Source of the DNA: Campylobacterota bacterium
GTDB lineage: Bacteria; Campylobacterota; Campylobacteria; Campylobacterales; Sulfurovaceae
Assembly: GCA_030595845.1 (NCBI GenBank)
Contig: JAUVCL010000033.1
Coordinates: 1-15,149, forward strand
DNA: 15,149 bases
Direction: 5' to 3'
The position numbers and the translations under genes were made by a program. Position 1 is the stretch's first letter. Every line of letters begins with the position of its first letter. Positions 1-6,880 of the stretch are shown piece after piece. The notes under the pieces are model-generated. The model was not told where the DNA came from. It was given only the letters and a program-made list of their open reading frames with translations, and did no database searches.

Positions 1-1
1 G

Positions 2-199
2 ATGAAGTATGCTACCTCTAAAGAAAATATGCAGTCTGTACTGGATGCTTTGGAAGCACATATGCAAGATAAGATAGGTATCTATAATGAATTCATTACT
101 AATTACCCTAACTCAGCAGAAGTCTTTCAACCTAAAATTGACAAAGCCAGAAAAACTATGAAACTTTTTCCTCAAATTATTGAAGAGTATTTTGAATAG
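2..199 (+). CDS. Unknown small protein, possibly a 3'-terminal fragment
   Basis: The reading frame runs from the first bases of the window to a TAG at 197-199 and encodes 65 residues. The ATG at base 2 may be the real start, but no upstream sequence is visible to test for a ribosome binding site, so this could equally be the tail of a longer protein. The product is hydrophilic and looks mostly helical, with alternating charged and hydrophobic residues, no signal peptide and no membrane segment. I recognise no family motif. A hairpin at 206-236 follows it. The surrounding DNA is strongly A/T-rich. Function is unknown. Confidence 0.5.
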   Translation: MKYATSKENMQSVLDALEAHMQDKIGIYNEFITNYPNSAEVFQPKIDKARKTMKLFPQIIEEYFE

Positions 200-205
200 A
201 TAAGA

Positions 206-236
206 TTAAGAGGGATTTACAGATATCTCTCTTTAA
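206..236 (+). terminator. Weak hairpin after the first gene
   Basis: The arms at 206-216 and 225-236 pair over 11 positions with one bulged T, one G-U pair and an 8-nt loop. It starts 7 bases after the stop codon of the plus-strand gene. No T-run follows, so it is not a canonical intrinsic terminator; it may only be an mRNA 3' stabilising structure between two convergent genes. Confidence 0.3.
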
Positions 237-302
237 CCCTCATTTGAAAAATCTATTATGAACAACATTCATATGAGAATCTGACATATTTTTAGGCCAA
301 TT

Positions 303-644
303 CTAACAATAACCTTTATCTCCTTGATCAAGTATAGTAAGTTCAATATTTACACCATAATTTTTTTTACTAAACAAACCACCACCCGTAACTTTAATTA
401 TTTTTACTTCTTGTTTAAAACATACATCTTCGGCTACTAAGTCAGCATTTATATAACCAAGTTTATGAAACTTTTTGAAAATAGAAAAACCACTTTGTAT
501 ATAAAGTGACATAGCATTTTTATCATACTTATTTTGGGGTTCTTTTTTGATATAAAGAGATGCATCGTTTTTTGCATATTTTTTAATAAGACTTTGTCTA
601 TTATCAAAAGTCACACCTGATATTTTACTGAATATTGTTCTCAC
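303..644 (-). CDS. Stand-alone HIRAN-domain protein
   Basis: This 113-residue protein matches the HIRAN pattern over nearly its whole length. It opens with GVTFDNRQ (residues 10-17), continues with the strand LYIKKEPQNKYDKNAMSLY (about 30-48), which is the typical 'EP-N-yD-NAi' core, and then a 'kLGYI' strand (61-65). HIRAN domains occur at the N-terminus of Rad5/HLTF-type helicases, where they bind 3' single-stranded DNA ends; many bacteria have isolated copies of unknown role. Start: a GTG at 642-644 with an AAAGGT ribosome binding site six bases upstream fits better than any internal ATG. No helicase or nuclease domain is fused or adjacent. The A/T-rich setting next to transposon debris suggests accessory DNA. 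DNA binding is inferred from the family only. Confidence 0.72.
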   Translation of the reverse strand: MRTIFSKISGVTFDNRQSLIKKYAKNDASLYIKKEPQNKYDKNAMSLYIQSGFSIFKKFHKLGYINADLVAEDVCFKQEVKIIKVTGGGLFSKKNYGVNIELTILDQGDKGYC

Positions 645-741
645 TTTATTACCTTTGAGTTATAAGAAATAAGAGCATATTTAAAAATTTTCAAAATATG
701 CTTACTTAGTTTAGGATGAAATATTCTTAGAGTAGCATTAT

Positions 742-1280
742 CTATAGAGAACTATCCTCTATAGATGTGATTTCTTTTTTACTATCTTCAAAATTAGAAA
801 ATTCATATTCAAGTATTAAAGCACCAGTGTTCTGATTTAGTGCTTTAGCTTTTAATAGAACTCCTGTAATATTATTAGAGAATTTTGATACAGTTTTTTC
901 ACTCCAAACAGTAGCAAGACTTCTATCTCCTTTTAGTAATCCCATCATCCAATATTGATTTTCAGACCAAAGGCTCCCACTTTGTATAAAGTCATATCTT
1001 TTACTCTTTCCATAGGCATTATTTAGCTTTTCTTCTATTGAATTATATTTAGACTTTAAACTATTACCAAAAACATTTGTAGGTATGTTTTTCTTTATAG
1101 CTCTAATCATATATAGTCCTTTTGTAGGTGATACGAATACAACATATAAATCAAAAGCAGTATGAGGTTTTGTTACAGAAACTTTATATCTGCCTTCAGC
1201 TATTTTATTTGCATTTTTGTCAATTTCATTTATTTTCATTCCCATTTCTAAACCAAATGGTCCACTATATTGATGTGCTA
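742..1280 (-). pseudogene. Secreted-type protein gene missing its 5' end
   Basis: The open frame can be read from a TTG at 1294-1296 and gives 184 residues, but the first eight or so (MSEFWVAH) look like read-through of an insertion-sequence end rather than native protein. From about residue 11 the sequence 'SGPFGLEMGM' looks like the start of a mature exported protein just after a signal-peptide cleavage site. No signal peptide remains, because an IS3-family remnant begins immediately upstream. The rest is a soluble alpha/beta-looking domain with conserved-looking patches 'GLYMIRAI' and 'YWMMGLLKGDRS' and an acidic C-terminus. I do not know a function. The body of the frame is uninterrupted, so the damage is limited to loss of promoter, start and export signal. 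The exact junction (about 1265-1300) is uncertain, and a cytoplasmic protein from the TTG cannot be excluded. Confidence 0.55.
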
Positions 1281-1309
1281 CCCAAAATTCAGACAAGTTC
1301 CCCTAAAGA

Positions 1310-1536
1310 TTACGCAGCCGTTTGATATTGTAGCATCTTGTGTTCATAATTGACTGGAGACATATAGTCATTGGTCGAATGAAGCCTCTGTCTATTGTAA
1401 AATACCTCTATGTATTCAAAGATAGCTTGATTGGCTTCAGCCCTTGTTTTGAAGCGTTCATGATGCAATTCAGTCTTGAGTGAATGAAAGAAACTCTCAC
1501 TCACTGCATTGTCCCAACAGTCACCTTTTCTGCTTT
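1310..1536 (-). pseudogene. IS3-family transposase OrfB, C-terminal fragment
   Basis: The remnant encodes the end of an IS3-family DDE transposase (rve integrase core). 'SRKGDCWDNAVSESFF' carries the final catalytic Glu of the DDE triad, followed by the characteristic 'IEVFYNRQRLHS' and 'YMSPVNYE' segments and a natural stop at 1310-1312. About 75 native codons remain of the roughly 270-300 usual for OrfB; the two catalytic Asp residues, the HTH region and OrfA are absent, so it is inactive. The frame stays open into a REP hairpin (1537-1568), which supplies an ATG and 11 non-native residues; that start is an accident. Just past the stop, bases about 1275-1309 on the plus strand look like the right inverted repeat of the element, but its edge cannot be set without a complete copy. 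Confidence 0.85.
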
Positions 1537-1648
1537 CTCGTTCCATCTCTCCCGAGATGTAACGCATACATCAATACAAGTTACAAACAAACTCCCATAA
1601 ACACAAGAGCACTGTATATGCATTCCACCTCAGGAGAGCTGGAACGAG
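1537..1648 (+). repeat. REPIN: two inverted REP hairpins upstream of the RAYT
   Basis: Left REP (1537-1568) reads CTCGTTCC on the plus strand, then a hairpin with a 10-bp stem containing one mismatch and a TCCC loop, then GCATA. Right REP (1617-1648) is the same pattern on the minus strand: CTCGTTCC, a stem with a TCCT loop, and GGAATGCATA. They are separated by 48 bases. This head-to-tail inverted pair is the architecture called REPIN or BIME in other bacteria. The left REP begins within a base or two of the broken IS3 transposase fragment. The stems differ in sequence but keep pairing. Confidence 0.8.
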
Positions 1649-1738
1649 ATTGACTTGTATATCAAAAATATGACAATATGACATATAATTAACTTCTATC
1701 TGTAAAACCCCATACAATAAATAAAAAAGAGAGTAAAA

Positions 1739-2272
1739 ATGGGAAGAAGCAGATACAAAATATATGAACCAACACATCCGCACTTTGTCACCTGTACTAT
1801 ACTGCACTGGCTACCGATATTTACAAGAAAAGAGAGTGTACAGATAGTGATAGACTGCTTGAAATTTTTACAAAAAAAAGATGATCTAAAACTTTATGCC
1901 TATGTGGTACTTGAGAACCATCTACATATGCTTGTGCAAAGCAATGACTTACAAAAAAGTATGCAGTCATTTAAACAATATACAGCCAAACAGATACTTG
2001 ATATGCTAAAAAGAGAAAATGTAACCACCATTCTAGATCAACTTGCTTTCTATAAAAAGGCTCATCATAAAGAAAAAACCTATCAAGTTTGGGAAGAGGG
2101 GTATCAGCCAAAACTTATGCAGTCAGATGCCATGATGATAAGCAAGATAGAGTATATACATCAAAATCCTATAAAACGAGGGTATGTAGATGAGGCTATT
2201 CATTGGCGTTATAGCAGTGCTAGGGGTTATGAAGATATGGATGGGCTTATAGAAGTTGAGAGGTTTTGGTAG
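1739..2272 (+). CDS. REP-associated tyrosine transposase (RAYT, Y1_Tnp/TnpA_REP)
   Basis: This is a single-domain Y1 (HUH) transposase of 177 residues, close to the usual family length and with no disruption. The HUH metal-binding pair is seen in 'ENHLHMLV' (His61, His63). The catalytic tyrosine is in 'IEYIHQNPIKRGYV' (Tyr139), the signature that separates RAYTs from IS200/IS605 TnpA. A 'WRYSSA' motif (156-161) follows, also typical of RAYTs. N-terminal 'RYKIYEPTHPHFVTCTI' is the first beta strand of the fold. In the studied homologues the enzyme nicks and joins REP hairpins as single-stranded DNA and is domesticated and single-copy rather than selfish. REP hairpins of one family flank it on both sides and recur at 6881-6946, supporting them as its substrates. 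The start ATG at 1739 has a weak GAGAG-type ribosome binding site. Activity is inferred. Confidence 0.9.
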   Translation: MGRSRYKIYEPTHPHFVTCTILHWLPIFTRKESVQIVIDCLKFLQKKDDLKLYAYVVLENHLHMLVQSNDLQKSMQSFKQYTAKQILDMLKRENVTTILDQLAFYKKAHHKEKTYQVWEEGYQPKLMQSDAMMISKIEYIHQNPIKRGYVDEAIHWRYSSARGYEDMDGLIEVERFW

Positions 2273-2289
2273 TTTGAATTGTTGTCTGT

Positions 2290-2316
2290 GTTCCACCTCG
2301 GGAGAGGTGGAACGAG
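2290..2316 (-). repeat. REP hairpin downstream of the RAYT
   Basis: Read on the minus strand this is CTCGTTCCACCTC, loop TCCC, GAGGTGGAAC: a perfect 10-bp stem (GTTCCACCTC/GAGGTGGAAC). It has the same 5' head as the other REPs but lacks the GCATA tail. It sits 18 bases after the RAYT stop and could also act as a transcript end for either the RAYT or the converging NYN gene. Confidence 0.8.
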
Positions 2317-2332
2317 GGCGGATAGAAGATTC

Positions 2333-3082
2333 TTAGTAGAATCTCTTATCTCTAATACTCATCTGTTTGCTATCTTCATCTACATAGACATCAAAGATGT
2401 CTATCTCATCTATGAGATTACTCAATTTTTTGTATCCGAAGTTGATGGGTGAGAATGAGGTTGAATTGTTGATGTATTGACCTATACTGGCGAGGTTTGC
2501 CCATCCCTCTTCATCCATGGTCTGTTCTACAGCTGTACGTAGTACATTGACCAGCCACGTATCGCTACGCATCTCTTTCCCTGATTTTTTTACAGGTGCC
2601 TGCATCACATCTATGGGTTCACTGCCTTGTTGTTGTGCCTGACCTTTCATGAGTTTTTCTGTAAAAATAAACTGTGAGCATGCAGCCATAAATGGTTTGG
2701 GTGTCTTTTTCTCTCCAAATCCAAAGACTTTAATACCTTCAGCCTGTACTCGCATCACAACAGGAGTAAAGTCTGAGTCAGAGGTAGCAAACGCAAAAGC
2801 ATCGATATCTTTTGTATGAAGCAGATCAATCGCATCAATAGTCATGAGAATGTCTGTGGCATTTTTATTTTTAGAGTAGTCGAATTGCTGTATGGGTTTA
2901 ATGGCAAATTCAAGTAGTTTGTCTTCCCAGTTCTTGAGGTTGTCTTTTGTCCAGTTTCCATAGGCTTGTCTAATGTTGACTATACCGTATTTACTGAGTT
3001 CATTAATGATGCCTTCTATAGAACGGTGTGAAATATTGTCACAGTCTATAAAGAGCGCAATGTGGTCTTCTTTTTTAGTCAT
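2333..3082 (-). CDS. NYN-domain putative ribonuclease with C-terminal LOTUS/OST-HTH domain
   Basis: Residues 7-145 form a NYN (LabA/DUF88, PIN-like) domain: the acidic metal-binding set is visible in 'FIDCDNIS' (Asp13, Asp15, Asn16), 'NATDILMTIDA' (Asp77) and 'ATSDSDFTPVV' (Asp102, Asp104). After a polar linker (about 147-172), residues 173-249 fit an OST-HTH/LOTUS winged-helix domain ('LASIGQYINN...FGYKKLSNLI'), which in this family binds RNA. The pair of domains is common in bacterial NYN proteins and suggests a metal-dependent endoribonuclease, target unknown. The ATG at 3080-3082 has a good AAAGGA ribosome binding site at 3091-3096 that overlaps the end of rsmD, so the two genes are probably co-transcribed (13-base gap). 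Together they hint at an RNA-processing operon. Nuclease activity is inferred from conserved acidic residues. Confidence 0.87.
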   Translation of the reverse strand: MTKKEDHIALFIDCDNISHRSIEGIINELSKYGIVNIRQAYGNWTKDNLKNWEDKLLEFAIKPIQQFDYSKNKNATDILMTIDAIDLLHTKDIDAFAFATSDSDFTPVVMRVQAEGIKVFGFGEKKTPKPFMAACSQFIFTEKLMKGQAQQQGSEPIDVMQAPVKKSGKEMRSDTWLVNVLRTAVEQTMDEEGWANLASIGQYINNSTSFSPINFGYKKLSNLIDEIDIFDVYVDEDSKQMSIRDKRFY

Positions 3083-3095
3083 TGTTATTCCTTTA

Positions 3096-3707
3096 CTACT
3101 CGGTTGGTCTGTAATATGTCATGGTGCTGCGCCCAAACTTTTTACGTTTCATCAGCGTTAATGCACCTATGGTATCTGGCATGTCAAGATTTGTCATATG
3201 TTCTACAATGACCAGTTCCACAACATCAGGTTCAATGCTTTCTATCAGCGTAATGGTTTTGTCATAGACATCATCCATTCCATCACGGGTAGAGAAGGGA
3301 GGATCAAAGTAAAAGTAGGTTTTTTCCTTGGACTTTTTAACCATCTCATAGACCAATGAAAACTTTTCAAAACTGTCTCCATAAAAGAGATGAGACTTGG
3401 AAGGATCTACACGTTTTACATTGCCTTCAAGACAGCGAAAGGCTATTTTATTGTATTCCATAAAATAACATTGTCCTGCACCACGGCTGAGTGCTTCAAG
3501 TCCTATCGAGCCTGAACCTGAAAAGACTTCAACAAAGTTTTTATCTATGATATCAAATTGAAGGGTATTGAACAGTGACTCTTTTAAAATACCTTTTGAG
3601 CTTCTTGTGGTAAAGATATCTGGTATTTCAACCTTTTTACCTTTGTGCACCCCTGCCGTAATGGTAGTGGTAAATATTTTAATTCTTTCTTTTGGACGAC
3701 TGGGCAT
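3096..3707 (-). CDS. rsmD: 16S rRNA (guanine(966)-N2)-methyltransferase RsmD
   Basis: This 203-residue class I methyltransferase uses S-adenosylmethionine to methylate the exocyclic amine of G966 in 16S rRNA within the 30S subunit. Evidence: the RsmD-type N-terminus with 'TRSSKGILKESLFNTL' (34-49; the usual 'RPT-d-vREalFn-L' region), SAM motif I 'FVEVFSGSGSIGLEALSRGA' (58-77), acidic ribose-binding 'MEYN' (83-86), and the catalytic N-methyltransferase motif DPPF (135-138). Length matches the family (about 185-200). The start ATG at 3705-3707 has an unusually strong AGGGAGG ribosome binding site at 3714-3720. It lies 52 bases downstream of the NlpC/P60 gene on the same strand and 13 bases upstream of the NYN gene, so it is likely part of a run of minus-strand genes. 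Confidence 0.9.
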   Translation of the reverse strand: MPSRPKERIKIFTTTITAGVHKGKKVEIPDIFTTRSSKGILKESLFNTLQFDIIDKNFVEVFSGSGSIGLEALSRGAGQCYFMEYNKIAFRCLEGNVKRVDPSKSHLFYGDSFEKFSLVYEMVKKSKEKTYFYFDPPFSTRDGMDDVYDKTITLIESIEPDVVELVIVEHMTNLDMPDTIGALTLMKRKKFGRSTMTYYRPTE

Positions 3708-3759
3708 TTTGTGCCTCCCTGCATTGCATTTTAATACTTGGATTTTAGCTAAATTTCTG

Positions 3760-5091
3760 TTAAAAATTGACGATAGAACTCAATGTATTGATCAGTTTAC
3801 TTCCTTCACGTATATCAGCACGTTCTTTACCCGGTTCCGTACTGGTAATGATGGTACGACCTGTAATCAGTTTGGTTCTGTCTTTTTTACGTATACCCCA
3901 GTAGGTATGCATAATGACTGGTTCCCCTTTATAGTGACCAAGATAGAGTACAATATGCCCAGTAACATGAAGAAGGGATCGAAAAGGCTCTGCTTTTTGG
4001 ATGATCTTCTTTTTCTTTTTGGCTTTACTGAGACCTCTTATATTGATCCTTTTACCATCTTTTGCCTGCGCACTTGAGTTACGACGTAAAAAGATACCAA
4101 AGGTTCCAAGAAAGTCTCTTGTTGTTGCAGAACAGTCACGACATTCATAACTTCCACCCCAACCATAAGGTTCTCCATAAAACTCACGTGCAACCATAGA
4201 TACATTCTTTGGGGTAAACGGTAACGGTTTTTTAGCAAGTATATTTGTTTTGGTCGCAATTATCTTTTCAATCTCTGCATGACCTTTTTTATCACGAGAA
4301 GCAACGAGGTAGTGCTTGCCATCTTTAGCAATAGGGAAGAGAGCACCCAATTTAACCAAAGAGATATCTTTCTTATCATGATAAAGTCTAAGATTATCTT
4401 TGATGACCATGGCATAGTTGTCATTCTTAAATTTTTTAATAAAATCATTATTGACCAGAGCCAGATCAGAGGTTTTTACCCATCCGAAGGAGTAAGATGC
4501 CTGGACAAAAGCCCAGCGTTTGTCTCTGGAATAATGTGAAATGATAAGGGGTATATTGATATGCAGTGCAGAGTTTTGATTATAGTCAAAAGGAAAACCT
4601 TCTCCTGTTTTTCTGGGGTCTCTGTAAAATGAAGCAGAAGTAGGGAGGGCTCTTACATTGGTTCGACGGATAGTAATAGCTTTATATTTTTTACTATTAA
4701 TGTGCTCATAATGTGCATTGTCTATCCATTTATTGTAAATAGATGACCGTATAACTGACCCTTTAGCCCTGTATATAGGTTTTTTTGTAATAAAACGTAC
4801 TTCCCATCCAAAGTCTTGTTTTGGGATATCCAATTTGTTGATAGTCCATGGTTTGAAGTATTTTTTATTAAATTCTTTATCAAGTTTTTTTTGTTTACTT
4901 TTTGAAAATGGTTTGATCTGACTGGCATAATAAGCAGGATTTTGCGGGATACGTTTCATATCTGCCACTTTGTTTTTTGGCATACGGTCTATTTTACTTT
5001 TTACACGTTTGCTTTCTATAAGCGTATAGGCTGCATGTAGGCTTGAAAAGGAGAGAAGAAGTAGAAGTGCCAAGGTGAGTTTTTTATGCAT
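3760..5091 (-). CDS. Exported NlpC/P60 peptidoglycan endopeptidase with SH3 modules
   Basis: The 443-residue protein begins with a clear signal peptide (charged MHKK, hydrophobic 5-18, cleavage near LHA-AY at 20-21), so it acts in the periplasm. An N-terminal stabilising region (about 45-125, the N_NLPC_P60 type with 'FKPWTI') is followed by one or two bacterial SH3 segments (about 135-270; 'TIRRTNVRALPT' and 'SFGWVKTSDLAL' are typical). The C-terminal NlpC/P60 domain (about 295-415) has the catalytic Cys320 in 'SYECRDCSATTRDFL', His379 in 'VTGHIVLYLG' and His395 as the third polar residue. The family cleaves the D-Glu/meso-DAP bond of stem peptides during wall turnover. A Lys-rich stretch (about 355-366) lies between the Cys and His motifs. 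A 202-base leader region precedes it; a minus-strand TATAAT (5237-5242) is a possible promoter element. It is likely a cell-shape or wall-recycling enzyme; the specific role is unknown. Confidence 0.88.
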   Translation of the reverse strand: MHKKLTLALLLLLSFSSLHAAYTLIESKRVKSKIDRMPKNKVADMKRIPQNPAYYASQIKPFSKSKQKKLDKEFNKKYFKPWTINKLDIPKQDFGWEVRFITKKPIYRAKGSVIRSSIYNKWIDNAHYEHINSKKYKAITIRRTNVRALPTSASFYRDPRKTGEGFPFDYNQNSALHINIPLIISHYSRDKRWAFVQASYSFGWVKTSDLALVNNDFIKKFKNDNYAMVIKDNLRLYHDKKDISLVKLGALFPIAKDGKHYLVASRDKKGHAEIEKIIATKTNILAKKPLPFTPKNVSMVAREFYGEPYGWGGSYECRDCSATTRDFLGTFGIFLRRNSSAQAKDGKRINIRGLSKAKKKKKIIQKAEPFRSLLHVTGHIVLYLGHYKGEPVIMHTYWGIRKKDRTKLITGRTIITSTEPGKERADIREGSKLINTLSSIVNF

Positions 5092-5236
5092 TATAAAGTT
5101 CTTTTTTTGTTTATGATAAACTAGTTTGGTTAATGGTTGGTGTATTAAAAAGAGTATATGAAAGTTAGATGAAAATGTTGGCCCTAAAAAAAGGGATCAG
5201 GTAGGGACAACATTCCGTTGATTGTTACAACATAAA

Positions 5237-5242
5237 ATTATA
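5237..5242 (-). promoter_or_regulatory. Possible -10 box for the NlpC/P60 gene
   Basis: Read on the minus strand this is TATAAT, about 145 bases upstream of the NlpC/P60 start, in an A/T-rich region with repeated TTAACA upstream. No well-placed -35 is visible, which is common for Campylobacterota housekeeping promoters. The remaining 5092-5293 gap holds a small ccct/aggg hairpin (5182-5195) and nothing else I recognise. Confidence 0.3.
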
Positions 5243-5293
5243 GCTTAAAGTGTGTTAAATGAATGTTAAAGATTATAATAATTATAAAATTTA

Positions 5294-5815
5294 CTAATCT
5301 TTATTTTTTGACTTGTTTTCATCACGTGTTGTTTTTCGTTCATGCTTTTCACTATGTACAGACCTTATCCATAGGCGGTTCAAGAGTACATAAACAAAGC
5401 CACTGACTATGATGGAATAAAATGCTGTTCCCACATAAAGGGGTACAAGTATATCATCAAAATGTTCAGTGAACCATTCCATTGTCAACTCTATACCTTC
5501 AATACCTTCTTGTCCTAAAATAAAGTTACCCGTAAGGTATTCCACATAATACATAGGTGGCATAGTAAAAGGGTTACTTAGCCAAACCATAGAGATAGCA
5601 ATAGGTACATTAAAACGTAAAAGAGGGGTTGTTGCCATAACAGCGAGCATTTGCATAGGCATAGGGATAAAACCCCAAAAAAGTCCTATGGCAACGCCTC
5701 TAGTGATCATTCTTCGATTCACAGAAAGATAGGCTTTTGGTAATTTATATTTTTCTAGAAATGCATCTATCTTGCTTTTGCCAGAGGGTTTTTTCTTAAA
5801 AACTTTTCGTATCAT
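5294..5815 (-). CDS. DUF2062 inner-membrane protein
   Basis: A 173-residue protein with the DUF2062 signature: 'AIGLFWGFIPMPMQM' (42-56) and 'WLSNPFTMPPMYY' (78-90), the family's conserved Pro/Gln/Asn motifs next to its membrane helices. Predicted helices are about 40-60, 68-92 and 125-146; the ends are basic (N-terminal KVFKKKPSGKSK, C-terminal Lys/Arg/Asp/Glu-rich tail), suggesting both face the cytoplasm or lie at the membrane surface. The molecular function of the family is not established. Start ATG at 5813-5815 has a modest GGAT ribosome binding site. It is divergent from prs, sharing the 5816-5929 intergenic region. Confidence 0.85.
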   Translation of the reverse strand: MIRKVFKKKPSGKSKIDAFLEKYKLPKAYLSVNRRMITRGVAIGLFWGFIPMPMQMLAVMATTPLLRFNVPIAISMVWLSNPFTMPPMYYVEYLTGNFILGQEGIEGIELTMEWFTEHFDDILVPLYVGTAFYSIIVSGFVYVLLNRLWIRSVHSEKHERKTTRDENKSKNKD

Positions 5816-5890
5816 TTAAATCCGTAGTTATATTTTGTATATATAAGTGTAATACTGTAGAGCTTTAAATCCCCTTTTTATGATGTTTTG

Positions 5891-5898
5891 TGTAAAAT
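5891..5898 (+). promoter_or_regulatory. Possible -10 region for prs
   Basis: TGTAAAAT at 5891-5898, preceded by a T-rich stretch, lies about 32 bases upstream of the chosen prs ATG and is a plausible sigma-70 -10 box of the Campylobacterota type. There is no convincing -35, so this is a tentative call. Confidence 0.3.
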
Positions 5899-5929
5899 AC
5901 GCGTATTAAATCACTATAAAAGGTACACT

Positions 5930-6868
5930 ATGAGCGGATATATGCTTTTTTCTGGAACATCAAACCCTGAACTCTCTGAAGAGATAGCCAAATATTTAGA
6001 GCAACCGCTCTCTAAAGCAATCATCAACCGATTTTCTGATGGTGAGATCAACATTAAAATTGCAGAATCTGTACGTGGGAAAGATGTATTTATCATTCAG
6101 CCGACTTCTGCACCTGCAAATGGAAACTTGATGGAACTGCTTATCATGACGGATGCATTAAAGCGTTCTTCTGCAAAATCCATCACCGCTGTTGTACCGT
6201 ATTACGGTTATGCAAGACAAGACAGAAAAGCAGCGCCACGTGTACCCATTACGGCTAAATTGGTGGCAAACCTGATGGAAACAGCGGGTATCACACGTTT
6301 GGTAACGGTAGATCTGCATGCGTCTCAAATACAGGGTTTCTTTGATATTCCTGTAGATAATCTCTACGGTGCTATTTTATTTATGGACTATATCAGGGCT
6401 AAAAAATTTAAAAACCCTGTAATCGCTTCTCCCGATATTGGTGGTGTAGCAAGAGCAAGATACTTTGCAAATAAACTGGGTTTAGATATGGTCATTGTAG
6501 ATAAACGTCGTGAAAAAGCCAATGAATCTGAAGTCATGAATGTGATCGGAGATGTTGCAGGCAAAGATATTATCCTTATTGATGATATGGTTGACACGGC
6601 AGGAACTATGGTAAAAGGTGCCGCAGCACTTAAAAAGCTTGGTGCAACATCCGTGATGGCATGTTGTACGCACCCGGTACTTTCAGGTCCTGCTTATGAA
6701 CGCATAGAAAATGGTGATCTTGATGAGTTGGTTGTAGCTAATACGATTCCAATGGATCAAAGATGTTCTAAAATTAAAATGCTTTCCACAGCTTCTATGT
6801 TGGGTGAAGTGATTCGAAGAGTGCATAACAATGAAAGTGTAAATTCACTTTTTGAAACAAATACGTAA
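5930..6868 (+). CDS. prs: Ribose-phosphate pyrophosphokinase (PRPP synthetase)
   Basis: This enzyme makes 5-phosphoribosyl-1-diphosphate from ribose 5-phosphate and ATP, feeding purine, pyrimidine, histidine, tryptophan and NAD synthesis in the cytosol. The 312 residues match the class I family (about 310-320). Visible motifs: 'RFSDGEI' (34-40), the ATP-binding 'PYYGYARQDRK' flexible segment (90-100), metal-binding 'DLHASQIQGFF' (128-138), 'VDKRR' (190-194) and the PRPP-binding loop 'DDMVDTAGT' (218-226). I chose the ATG at 5930 because it has an AAAGG ribosome binding site six to seven bases upstream and starts at the family's normal N-terminus; the same frame is open from a TTG at 5888 but that extension is not Prs-like. 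A REPIN begins 12 bases after the stop, before lepA. Confidence 0.97.
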   Translation: MSGYMLFSGTSNPELSEEIAKYLEQPLSKAIINRFSDGEINIKIAESVRGKDVFIIQPTSAPANGNLMELLIMTDALKRSSAKSITAVVPYYGYARQDRKAAPRVPITAKLVANLMETAGITRLVTVDLHASQIQGFFDIPVDNLYGAILFMDYIRAKKFKNPVIASPDIGGVARARYFANKLGLDMVIVDKRREKANESEVMNVIGDVAGKDIILIDDMVDTAGTMVKGAAALKKLGATSVMACCTHPVLSGPAYERIENGDLDELVVANTIPMDQRCSKIKMLSTASMLGEVIRRVHNNESVNSLFETNT

Positions 6869-6880
6869 TATACAAAAAAC

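Larger units (their letters stand above)
1537..2316 (+). mobile_element. RAYT transposase with flanking REPs (REPtron-like unit)
   Basis: The unit comprises a REPIN (1537-1648), an intact Y1-type transposase gene (1739-2272) and a single REP (2290-2316). All three REPs share the 5' motif CTCGTTCC. RAYT genes bracketed by their cognate REPs are known from Pseudomonas, E. coli and others, where the transposase binds and cleaves REP hairpins. No target-site duplication or classical IS end is visible. The left edge abuts an IS3 remnant and the right edge lies 17 bases from the end of the minus-strand NYN gene. Boundaries are my estimate. Confidence 0.7.

Noticed and set aside
1571..1807. Minus-strand open frame of 78 codons over the REP and RAYT start
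   Set aside because: It overlaps the REPIN and the start of the RAYT gene, has no ribosome binding site and a composition typical of a shadow frame.
1739..2272. IS200/IS605 element as an alternative for the Y1 transposase
   Set aside because: The length, the YIHQNPIKRG tyrosine motif and flanking REP hairpins fit RAYTs; no TnpB and no IS200-type ends are seen.
3568..4077. Plus-strand 169-codon frame across the rsmD/NlpC boundary
   Set aside because: It lies antisense to two well-supported genes (motifs DPPF of RsmD and His379/His395 of NlpC) and has no recognisable motif of its own.
5182..5195. ccct/aggg hairpin as a terminator between DUF2062 and the NlpC gene
   Set aside because: A 4-bp stem with a 6-nt A loop and no T-run on either strand is too weak.
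5888..5929. Upstream TTG start extending Prs by 14 residues
   Set aside because: The extension is not Prs-like, overlaps the likely promoter region and lacks a ribosome binding site, whereas the ATG at 5930 has AAAGG at proper spacing.
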